This document shows, in pieces, positions 10,794 to 22,700 of a stretch of 64,000 nucleotides of DNA (the first letter of the stretch is position 1; each line of letters starts with the position of its first letter). The DNA comes from Porites lobata (lineage: Eukaryota > Cnidaria > Anthozoa > Scleractinia > Poritidae). Below the pieces are notes generated by a model. That model did no database searches and was not told where the DNA came from. It was given only the letters and a program-made list of their open reading frames with translations. The stretch is taken from positions 6,464,501-6,528,500 of the forward strand of contig CALNXK010000007.1 in the NCBI GenBank assembly GCA_942486035.1. Reading direction: 5' to 3'. Position numbers and translations under genes: made by a program.

Positions 10794-13700
10794 ATGGATG
10801 TGTTTCAACGGATTTTCACTGTTTTTTGTAATGAATGCGTTAAAGGAGCGGTGAATAATGGAGTATTGCACTGCGAATCTTATAGGACAATGGACTCCAA
10901 AAAAAGAAGCCACGTAGCAAGTGGTAACACGCCAAACAAACCTGTTGAGAAGCGCGCACGCGATTCGAGACGAAACATTAGAGGACCTCTGGACTTTTCG
11001 TCAGAGAATGTTGAGAATCTAGAACCACTAGTAAGCATTGGAGGCTTTGTTAGTCCGAAGATACAGAGGAGGCGCTCTGGTGGAAGTCCGGGCATCAAGG
11101 TTACTTAAGCTTATTGTTATTGTTCCTTGTGTCATTTAACCTTGTGCATTTTTAAATGCGGAGAAGTTGATCTGAGTTCTTTTGTAGTTTCAACTTACAA
11201 AGCGTCTTTCCTTTTTTCATGCTACTTGAAATTTATTTATTCCTGTGTTATTGTATTCTGTTTTAACTTGGAAACAGTCTGACTTGGAAATTGACTTGTA
11301 CTTTTTGCTATAAATATGCAATTGAGCTTATTTATTCTTCAAGGAAAATCAAGTGGTCTTCTGGGTCTGGACAGTTGTATACATGTAGCTTTTTTGTTAT
11401 CTTTTCCTAGGTTATCAGCTCGGGCTTAAAAAAATCACCTCTGGTTGTGTCGGCCATTAAATCACCTGTGCGGTTACACAGGTGGACATTTTATGAGGAA
11501 AGGGCTTTGGTAGAATTTGTTGGGCTAGCATCAATGGATGCAAAATATGGCCTAAGTACGTCTGAATGCATATGGCCTGCATTTCGTCCAGGTCATACTT
11601 TCTGTCGGGGAAAGAAATAGGTGATACTTAACTTGATTATTCTGTGATTAAATATTAATTAGAAATTGACATTTGTAGCGCAAAAGTTAGATTTCGTGAC
11701 ATTAGATTTCACAATAATGTAGACAAAGTCCAAGTATATTTACGATATAAAATGATGTAACTGCATGTATTTTCTTAGGCTAAATAAGGTGAAAGAACGT
11801 GGGATTTTGTAATAGACGTTTAATTTAGATACATTACAATGGGAACTTTTACTGTACATGTGATTAATGTAAAAATACTGCCTTACGCAAGGATAGTAGA
11901 AAAACCACTGTATACTTAGAATGTTTTAGTTTAGTTGAGTTGATCGTTGATCGTTGATCGTTTAGTTACGTTGATCGTTGTGTTACGAACGTTGAGTATA
12001 TGAGAGTTGTACATCGCAGTAGATTGTTGGATTGCATTAAATCGTGTTGTTACATCGAAAGATACAGTCCTCTTGATTTGTTTGAACCAGCGGAGCGGGG
12101 TTAAAAGAATTCCGCAACATCTGGTCCATCGATAGCCGGATTAAAGAATGTCCAAGAAGAAAGTTAGAGCAGGCCATCGAGGATTTCTAACGGGAGTCCT
12201 TCCTGACGTTGACGAGTGCTTAAACAGCTATGAAGCTGAGAAGAAAGTTGAACTTGTTAAGTGGCACACAGTCCTTAAAGAACAGCTTGACAAGATCTTG
12301 CCTCTGGACGAGGAAATTTATGCTGAACTCATTGCCGATGAAAAATCCACCGAAGAAGACATCACGGCCGAGATAGACAGAGCTGCAAGATTGAAGGCTG
12401 ACGTACTTCAAAGACTTGCAGCTATCGACGAAAAGCTAGCTGTGCTGCAGCCTGGATTGAGCGAGAGTCAACACATGAGTGGGCCTCCTTCTAGTCCTTA
12501 CCAGAACGTCGTCGAGAACGGGGCGACCTCGAGCTCAGCGAACTCCAAGACCGTCCGGGTGAAACTTCCAAAACTGGAGGTACGAAAGTTCAGCGGAAAG
12601 CTGGAAGAGTGGCAGGAGTTCTGGGATTCCTTTGAAAGTGCGATACATGCAAACGACAGCCTTTCAAACGTGGATAAGTTCCCGTATCTCAGAGGCTTAC
12701 TGCTAGAGCCAGCGAGATCGGCGATTGCGGGATTTGCTTTAACGTCCGCGAATTACGAGGCAGCGGTCGAATTGTTGAAAAAACGTTTTGGAAAAAAGAC
12801 CGCAATACAAAGAACTTTGGTGAATGAACTGTTGAACACAAGACCTGTGTTCAATGAAAGCGACACGGCAAGATTGCGCGGCCTCTATGACTTCGTGGAG
12901 ACAAAATACAGAGCCCTTCAAGCGTTGAACGTCGACGAGCGTACTTACTCCGAGATAATCGTCCCCATGCTGCTGGAAAGGATTCCGGATTCAGTACGCT
13001 TAACAATCACCCGAGGAAAGCAGTACCTGGAGTGGACACTCAAAGACTTGCTGGATTCTCTGTTGACGGAGGTTGAATTGCGGGAAGATCATAATTTAAC
13101 TGCGCAACGAGGTGGATCGAATGACCGCAGAAAGGGACCCCAGACAGCGAGTGCATTATTCACTAACAAAGGAGCCGACAAGAGATGTGCATTCTGCCTT
13201 GGAACCCACCCCCCAGAAGATTGCAAAAAGGTACAAGACATCAAGGAACGTAAGAGACTTTTACTTAAATTCGGTAGATGTTTTAATTGTATAGAAAAGG
13301 GCCATCGCAGCCGAGACTGTAACGTAACAATAGAATGTAAATTGTGTAAGGGACAACATAGTTCTTGTTTGTGCGAGGCCAAACCGCAACAGGCCTCGGG
13401 GGGGAATCAAGATAGACCAACGGGAGGTAATAGCGATCGGTCCGGAAATAACGTCAGCGCTCAACTTGTGGGTACGGAATGTAGGATAGCCCTCCAGACA
13501 GCCCAAGCTTTGATTAAGGGGGGGACGCAAGGGAGGGTTAGAGTTTTGTTTGACTCTGGAAGTCATAGATCTTTTGTGACCGCCAAGGCGGCGCTCAAAT
13601 ACGAGTTACCCGTAGAAAGAAAGGAATGGATCACGATTAGTACTTTTGGCCAGAAAGGCAAAGAATCAGGGCTGCGAGAAGTCGTACGTTTTGACATAAA

Positions 13701-16700
13701 GCCTCTTCGTTTCGGTCGTGTGCAGGCGCTCGAAGCTTATGTCGTGCCGGAAATCTCACACATAAGCAACGAGCATGTTGAGGTTGTCAAAAACGATTTC
13801 CCGCACTTGCGTGACCATTGGTTTTCTGACGTCTGTCAATCTAAGGAAGAGCTCGAAATCGACCTGCTAATAGGAGCGGACTACTTGTGGGAATTTCAAA
13901 GGGGTCGAACGGTACGGGGGGAGTCGGAGGAGCCCGTCGCGATAGAAACTGAACTGGGATGGGTGTTATCCGGTCCCCTAAAAAGGCGATATGAATTTAG
14001 CGAAACGAGTGTTCAGGAAGTGTCAGTAAACTTCATATCGCAAGACAGTGCAGGTCTAGACAAAGCTAGTTTAGACCGTGAAGTTAGCAGATTATGGGAT
14101 CTAGAAAGGTTAGGCATAAAAAGTAGCGACGAAGTCCACGAATCGTTCGAGAACGAAATAGAATTTTTGGAGGGGAGGTACTCAGTCAAGCTGCCATGGA
14201 AACTAGGGCATGACCCCCTTCCGAGTAATTTTGCAAACAGCGTGTCGCGCATGAAAGGTCAGTTGAAGAGACTAAAGAGAGAACCAGAAGTTTTGAACGA
14301 ATACGATTCGATTATAAAGGAACAGCTAAGCGCAGGGGTGATCGAGAAAGTGTCCGAATTGGAAGAGCCGGGTGGAAACGTCCATTATTTACCCCAGCAT
14401 GCAGTTATTCGTAGGGACGCAGAGACCACGAAACTAAGGATTGTTTACGACGCTTCGTCGAAAGAAACCAAGAATGGGACCTCCCTAAATGACTGTTTAC
14501 ATACGGGGCCATCACTGAATCCCTTATTATTCGATATTCTTGTAAGGTTTAGGGAGAACAAAATTGCACTAGTGGGAGACATTGAAAAGGCATTTTTGAA
14601 TGTAGCTGTGGATCCAGAAGATCGCGATAGATTGAGGTTTTTGTGGGTCGAAGACGTGCGTGACAGTAACTTGAGTGTTGTAGTGTATAGGTTTTGTCGC
14701 GTCGTTTTTGGGTTAAATGCCTCACCCTTTTTGTTGAATGGGACGATAAGACACCATCTGGCTACCTATGCAGAAGTAGACCCTGAATTTGTCAAAAGAA
14801 TGATAGAGGGATTTTATGTAGATGATTTAGTGACTGGGGAACGAACAGTTGATAAAACCTTCACCCTTTACAAGAACGCAAGGGAGCGAATGTCCAAGGG
14901 GGGATTTACCCTGAGAAAGTGGAAGACCAATGACCCGGGACTAAGGGAAATGATCAGTATGTGCGAGAGCAACAAAACAACCCGGGAAGTGGGTAGACTC
15001 GACGACGAAGAGACTTATGCGAAGTCGAAACTAGAACCCCAGGGTGGGACGAAGGGAGAAAAAGTGTTGGGTTTAGCTTGGGATTGTGAAAACGATACCC
15101 TTCATTTCAACTTTCAGCATATAGCCGACAAGGCTAAGGGGTTGGAAGCAACTAAAAGGAATGTATTAAGTCTACTGGCAAGTTTATTTGATCCCTTGGG
15201 GATGGTTAGCCCTTTCACCGTCGGTATGAAGGTACTTTTTCAAGAAATTTGTAACAGCAAATTCGATTGGGATGAGGTTTTGACGGGAGAAATTAAACAA
15301 AAATGGGACAAGTGGGTCCAAGATTTGGCAGAAACTAAAGAGATTTGTATAAACAGATGCCTTTATGAGACCGGGGGAGGGGATGTAACAGAGTGTTATT
15401 TACATGGGTTCGGGGATGCCAGCAAGAAAGCCTATTGTGCCATGGTTTACTTCGTGTACCGCACGAAGGATGGTAAATCTCATGTACGATTAGTAGCTAG
15501 CAAAACTAGAGTCGCCCCTCTAAAAGAACTTTCGATTCCGCGCTTAGAATTAATGTCGGCGAGAATACTTGCGCAGCTCATGCACACAGTGAAGAACGCG
15601 TTAAAGTCACAAGTCAAGTTGGATGGCGTGAGGTTCTGGCTGGACAGCAAGACAGCTCTCAGCTGGATACAAAACAAGGGCGAATGGAAGCAGTTCGTGC
15701 GCCATAGAGTGAATGAGATTTTGAAATTGACTGACAAAGAAGATTGGGCGTACTGCTCGACAGAAGAAAACCCAGCTGACCTTGGTTCCAGGGGAGTGTT
15801 AGCCTCGCGGCTGAAAGAAAACCAGCTTTGGTGGCGCGGTCCATCATGGCTAATAGAACGACCAGAGGATTGGCCGGTGTTGACAGAAAGCTTAAGAACC
15901 CCAGAGAGCCTGGTCGAAGAAAAGAAAAGCGCGGCTGTAATGATGACAAAGGCGGAAATTGTGAGTGGTATTGCCGGTGTGATTGACGTGAATGACTACA
16001 GCACGCTACAGAGACTAGTCAGAGTGACAGCCTGGATAAAGAGATTCATCGACAACTCAAGAGCAAAGGCAAAGCAAAACGAGAAGCGAACCGGAAGATT
16101 GGAAGCAGACGAATTGAAATGTGCCGAGATTGAGTGGCTGAAGTCAGTCCAAAGCGATTTAAAGCAGCAGACTAATTTTAAGCAGCTAGTTAGCGAGCTT
16201 GGTATTAAGGAAGACAGAGCTATTTTGAGATGCGAAGGTAGACTAGTTAATTCAGATTTAGAAAGTGAAGCCAGGAGACCAGTCATTTTGCCCAGACAGC
16301 ATAGATTCACAAGGTTGGTCATAGAAGAGTGCCATCAGAGAGTTCATCATAGTGGAGTTAGAGCTACATTAGCTGAGTTAAGGTCAAGATATTGGGTCCC
16401 AAGGGGTAGGCAGGTGGTAAAGCGAATTTTGAGTGAGTGTGTTACTTGTAGAAAGTTTACTGGGAAACCTTATAGTACCCCACCGACTGCTGCGCTTCCT
16501 GATTTTAGAGTCAAGGAAGCTCCACCATTTTCGAGGGTAGGGGTAGATTTTGCTGGACCGCTCTATGTAAAGGAAAAATCGGGGCAGATGGGCAAGGCTT
16601 ACATTGCGTTATTTTCATGTTGCGTGACAAGAGCAGTGCATTTAGAGTTAGTAGAAGATTTGTCTACAGGAACGTTTAGGCGTTGTTTGCGAAGGTTCAT

Positions 16701-19700
16701 CGCTCAAAGAGGAATGCCTGAGTTGATCGTTTCAGACAATGCGAAAACATTTCAGGCAACAGAGAAGGCGCTTAAGAAATTATTTGACCATCCAGAAGTA
16801 AAAGCAGATTTAGAGCGAGACCGAATTGAGTGGAAATTTAATTTAGAAAGGGCACCCTGGTGGGGAGGATTTTTCGAAAGAATGGTTGCCAGTGTGAAGG
16901 GATGCCTGAGGAAAACTCTGGGAAACGCGAGATTGACATTCGATGAATTGGCAACTCTGCTAGCCGAAATAGAATGTACACTAAACTCAAGACCATTGAC
17001 GTACGAATACAATGAAGTGGGAGAAGAGGTTTTAACACCATCACACCTGATTTATGGGAGACGCATCAAAACGCTTCCAGACGAGGTTGCTGAACCCGAC
17101 GATGCCATTAATATCGATAATTGCTCTGCAAGATTTAAGTATCCCAGCACTAGGTTGAGTCATTTTTGGAATAGGTGGCGAAAAGAGTATCTTGCAAACC
17201 TGCGCGAATTCCATAAGTGTAAGTCAGGAAAAAGAGAAAGAGAGGTAGAAGTAGGAGATGTAGTTGTAGTGTACGAGGAAGAAAGGAAAAGGGGTGAATG
17301 GAAGATGGGAGTTGTAGAGAGATTAGTGACAGGCAGAGATAACGTAGTTAGAGGAGCTACTGTCAGAGTCGTTACGAAGGGAAAACCGATTCGACTTTCC
17401 AGACCAGTTCAGAAACTTTATCCGTTGGAGTTTCGGAGCGAAGGGGAGGGAGTACGAGCACTTACCGAACGCAACCGGATTACAGAAATTTCGCCAAGAA
17501 GAGTCCCTCCTAGAAATGCGGCCTTAGACTCTACATGGAAATCGAGACTAATGCTTGACTCGTAGGCGAGTCAAGGGGGGGAGTGTGTCGGGGAAAGAAA
17601 TAGGTGATACTTAACTTGATTATTCTGTGATTAAATATTAATTAGAAATTGACATTTGTAGCGCAAAAGTTAGATTTCGTGACATTAGATTTCACAATAA
17701 TGTAGACAAAGTCCAAGTATATTTACGATATAAAATGATGTAACTGCATGTATTTTCTTAGGCTAAATAAGGTGAAAGAACGTGGGATTTTGTAATAGAC
17801 GTTTAATTTAGATACATTACAATGGGAACTTTTACTGTACATGTGATTAATGTAAAAATGTGACCCTCCACAGGAATTTGATGCTAAAGGTGAAAGCACG
17901 CGCACGACACACTTGCACGACACGCTTAGCGTGCCGTAGATCACGGATATGCGCATATTAAATTGAAAAAACAAAGACGGACACACTTGCCTTTGTTTTG
18001 GCAAATTTAACACGCTAGACCTTTTGTTTTTTTGTAGCGTGCCATATGTCACGGTAAGTGTGCGAATTATAGCACGGTTAGCGTGCAATTTGGGTAAGAC
18101 ACGCTGAACACGCTTGATTACTAAAACCGAGATGATAAAAATGGCTTGGGTTTTCAGCGGATTTAATCAGCATTGATAACTGGTCGAAGTGAATCAAATA
18201 TACCAATTGAGACTGTTTTGGAATTTGATAGCAACCGTGGCCATTTGAAAATCACGACTTAATGGTGGTCTAACCTGGAATTAACGCGAGATCAGTGTAA
18301 ACCAATTCCTCCGGCTGTCGGCTGTTGACCGGAATCGCAAAGAGGCCTGCTATCGCATGCGAGGCACTGAAGTTATGTCGCCTGAAAATTATAGTAATGC
18401 CACCGGAATATTTATTAGCAGTAATGCACAGAGAAATGAAGTTGAATAAATTAATTTAATATATTTCTTTAAGCCATGCTGAGACGAACGAAGGTAATAA
18501 AATTGGAGAAACAAAAACTGCCTAGAATTTTCTATAGGTTGAGGAAGGCTAAACATTTCTAGATGACCGTTCCATGCATGTACAGTTTTCGAAGGTTATC
18601 TAATAAATTCCTTACGATTTTCATTCCCCAGTTAAGCTATTTTTCGTAGAGAATTAAGGAATCCTAAAATTTTCGGAACCAAAAATACGATAAAATTCTC
18701 ACTTTCCTAAAACTTTCAATTGGAAGCTAAATTTTTCGGGAAAATAATGCTGAAGCCCTTGTAATTTCGAAAAGACTGAGGTTGTCCTAGGATGCTAGGA
18801 TGCATTTAGGAGGAAATCGCCGTCAGGTGCCCCTGACGAACGAAGCGCTATCAGTCATAATTTATGTAAAGATATCTCTTTGTTACGCTATGCTAAGACG
18901 AATCAAGCGCTGTAAATGTGTACTATATCTCGTTCTTCACAGGACGAAAAAAACAAGAATCTGTAAACTAAAAACACTGTAGAATGAGGGAGGATTGCGG
19001 GCGACTTTTCTCTGAATTTTGGGCGACAAAACTCATATTATCAGGTTTTGGACGACATAACTTCAAATGACATCACTTTCGAGTAGCTTGACCGTCACCC
19101 CTTTAGATCGAGCTCGATGAATTAATTCAATGACCGAACTTTATGGAACAAGTGATTGCCTTCAAGAATTTCACGCGGACTACTTTTAATTTAGTTCTTT
19201 TTCTCTTTTCTCAGTGTGTGACTGACAGAGATTTAATTCTCGGATCGAACTTTAGTACTCTAAACACGCCGTATTATTGTGGCGAAAACAAAGAATCAAA
19301 CAAAAAAGCACCATACAATGTCGGAATTCTGTTAAAAAATACATTTTTTGCTTACTATTCAAAAAGCGGTGAAACAGTCATTAATTAACTGATGTTTCGC
19401 TTTTTGTGTTATTGTCGGCCGGATCAATTAAGCAACGTTGGAAACGTTTTGAAATTTTGGTACATCTAGAAAAGCAGGCTGGTTTTTATTTGATCACTAC
19501 GATCCTTGCAATCGCGAAAAAATAAATAGAATTTAGTGATCCTGGCACTTGATGATTTCTATTATATTTGATCGCGATTTCTGCGATCGGCAAGAAAGTG
19601 TCTTAAGTCCGAAAGATCACTGTTTCTGAGAAAATTGCAAATGTGTTTTAAATTAAGGAAAGTTGAGATAACCTTTGCACAGCTTCGTCAGTAAACATTT

Positions 19701-22700
19701 CTGGAAAGAACTTTGATTTTGCAATGCTAATATAGTTCTACCCATGAATCCAGTAGGTCACACCGTTCACTGTTTATACTTTTCAAGCGACAACGTTTTT
19801 TCAATCAGATTCTATCGCTGCGATCGCTGAGGTATAACTTTTTCTTTCTCGATAGTTACCAAAAAAGGGTGCCGTTCATAATCATTTTCTGTTCCTTTTT
19901 GTAGAGGAAATTAATTTAGCTTATAGATAACACGCCTTGCGTGCTTTTGCGCACACTGAAAGCGTGTTGTGCTTTTTCGCACGGAGCTTTTGTTTGAAAA
20001 CTTCAACACGCTCTTTTGTTCGACTTGCTCACGCTTAATTGTCTCAAGCGTGTCCTCTGAAACAAAAGAAATTACTAATGAGGCAAGATTGCAAGCGTGC
20101 TAAAGCGTGTTAAAATAAATTCTTTTGTCTTAAAGTGAAAGCGTGTCGTGCGCGTGCTTTCACCTTTAGCATTAAAGTCCTGTGGAGGGTCACAAATACT
20201 GCCTTACGCAAGGATAGTAGAAAAACCACTGTATACTTAGAATGTTTTAGTTTAGTTGAGTTGATCGTTGATCGTTGATCGTTCAGTTACGTTGATCGTT
20301 GTGTTACGAACGTTGAGTATATGAGAGTTGTACATCGCAGTAGATTGTTGGATTGCATTAAATCGTGTTGTTACATCGAAAGATACAGTCCTCTTGATTT
20401 GTTTGAACCAGCGGAGCGGGGTTAAAAGAATTCCGCAACACTTTCTGGGCAGATGCTGCCAAGCATATACAAGCAAGCACTTCCTCCAGTGTAGTTCTTT
20501 CCAGTAAGTGGAATAACTTTATTTTTAATATTCACTCTGATTGTAGTGGCAAATTTTCTGTGTCCTCTTGTGGTTTAATCAGAAGTCTTTCAAGCTTCCT
20601 GTGATATTTCTGATAAGTTCACAACATTAATATATTGAATTATAGATAGATCTTTTTTGAAAAGTTCACAACATTTCGCCTCTTGTTTCTGAAGTACACT
20701 GAAAAGTATTTTACTTATTCTTCCAGCCTTGATGCACCTGTTCGCACCAAATGTCTTCTTTACATTTCTGATAATAGAAGTTTATCTACAGTACTTGCAT
20801 ATATTGTAACAATGTCTTGTCTGTTAGAACAGATGTTGTAGGTAATTTTTTATCTCAGGTAATTTTTGTTTTTATTTTGTTTTTGGGTATGGTAATGTAT
20901 GCTAATGAAATTCAAACAATTAAAAGAAAGATTAAAATTACCTGAGATAAAAAGATTCACTACGGCATATACATTAAATGGCAGTCTTATGGATCCATCT
21001 TGGTAATGATTTTTGTGTAATGACCTTCTCTAGACACAAGAGTGCGGGCTAGATTGCTGAATCATGTGAAGGCAAATTTTAGAACATTAGACGCAGCAGA
21101 GGAGCACTATAATCTGACACTGAGCAACTACTTAGAGGAAATGGAACAGAGTAGAGACAGTGAGAAAAGAACGCCAGTAAAAGTAGCAGACAAAGTGACC
21201 CAAACCCTTTCTGGGGAGCAAAGCGAAAGACATGATGTAGCTGAGTCAAAGAATCCAGTGAATCTGAAATCTTTAATGGCTGGGTTGGATCTTGCAGAGT
21301 TGGTAGAGCTTGCTAATCTTGCCTTTCTGGAACTGGCATTACAAAATGGAATAAACTCCAATCCTGCAAACTTTGCAGAACTTGCAATGCATGCAATGAA
21401 GAGATTGCAAGATAATGGCAAAAACAATTTGATCTACAAGTTTGCCCTGTGCATTGCATCAAACAGACCAGGATCAAAGGACAGCCTATTTCCCATAAAC
21501 AGAATGCCTTTTGGCATGGTGGAGTACCAGATCGAATTCTTTTCTGCTACAAACATCATGCAGGTTTGCTATTAGTTTACCCTGTAGTAACTATCACCGT
21601 GTCACTTCCATCAATACCTTTTTTGCTGCTTTTATTTATCTTATTTTTCTAACTATTTTTTATTCTCTACACATACTCTTTCATATCGTTTTCCTGTGAG
21701 AGATTATAACCAAAGATATTTTGTTGTTGTTGTTTTTTAGATATCAGTGCCAGAGGACTTCAAGACTTGGTACGAGACAATGTGTGCTGAGTTCCCAACA
21801 AGATTCAGCCGGCTATTTAGGGGACCTATGTGGAGTGGTGTCACTGTGAATCAACAGAAAGATCCTCTCACGGTGAGCACAACAAGTAAACAAAAAAAAA
21901 ATAAACAAACTAACTAACAAAAGCAAAGATTGATTATTCTATTCTATTGGATCTATTTTATTGGATTACTCTATTTCTTGCCCTTACTTTATTCCTGACA
22001 GGCACGTGTAAATGTTGCATCACCAAGCATAAGGACAGTAGAGAAGCAAACAGCTGAGGCACCTTTTACTTGTGAGCCTACAGTTCAGGTTAGAAATGAA
22101 ATTTTGCAAATAATTTTAAACAATGAGATGTCATCATGTTAGTGGCATGAATGTCATAACATTCTATATAGTAATGTTGCAATACTCAAATTTGGCTTTG
22201 AAAAAATAGAGCAGTAGTGTGTTGCTTAATTTGTTCTGGCACACCGGCTATTTTTGGAAAAATGTGAGAAATGAAGTGTACATTGCCCCTCATGGTATGA
22301 CCACGATTACTCCTTTTGATTCTCAATGATGTGCAAGAACATTGATCAGAGACATAGGCACTTTAACAGGAGCACATAAGGCTTCATATCAGGTTCTCTT
22401 AATTCATGTACAGTTATTGTAAATGTTATAATTTCATATTTATATATTTGTTTTTAGGTCGAAGCAATCAAAGAGCTTAAGAAAGCACACCCACATGGTC
22501 GGTTTTGGTTAAAGGCAGACGCATGTGACATAAAAGTGGCTCTGCAAGAGTCCGTCAAGGGAAAATGGGATGGGGATGTAGACCTTGGGGATGGGAAACT
22601 AAAAGAACTCCGAGCTGAGTATGACACCCGTAAAGCAGATGCTTGCATCCAGGAAGCTGCAGTTACACGAGACTTGTTGGAGCTCAAAATTCGAAAGATG

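Larger units (their letters stand above)
11603..20440 (+). mobile_element. Full-length BEL/Pao LTR retrotransposon with nested insertion
   Basis: Two 517-bp LTRs (TGTCGGGG...GCAACA) flank a single gag-pol frame. The host duplication CTTTC is present at 11598-11602 and 20441-20445, five bases as expected for BEL/Pao. The 3' LTR is interrupted by a DNA transposon at 17860-20193. With that removed the LTRs are equal in length and I found one difference (TTTAG versus TTCAG), so the insertion is very young. It lies in sense orientation inside a coding exon of the Myb/SANT-like gene. Confidence 0.93.
17586..20440 (+). repeat. 3' LTR of the BEL element, split
   Basis: The LTR parts are 17586-17859 (274 bp) and 20198-20440 (243 bp), which sum to 517 bp, the same as the 5' LTR. 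The interruption is the DNA transposon 17860-20193 plus its 4-bp target copy. Confidence 0.93.

Noticed and set aside
12220..17044. Many minus-strand and alternate-frame open frames within the BEL polyprotein
   Set aside because: They are shadows of the 1,805-codon gag-pol frame.
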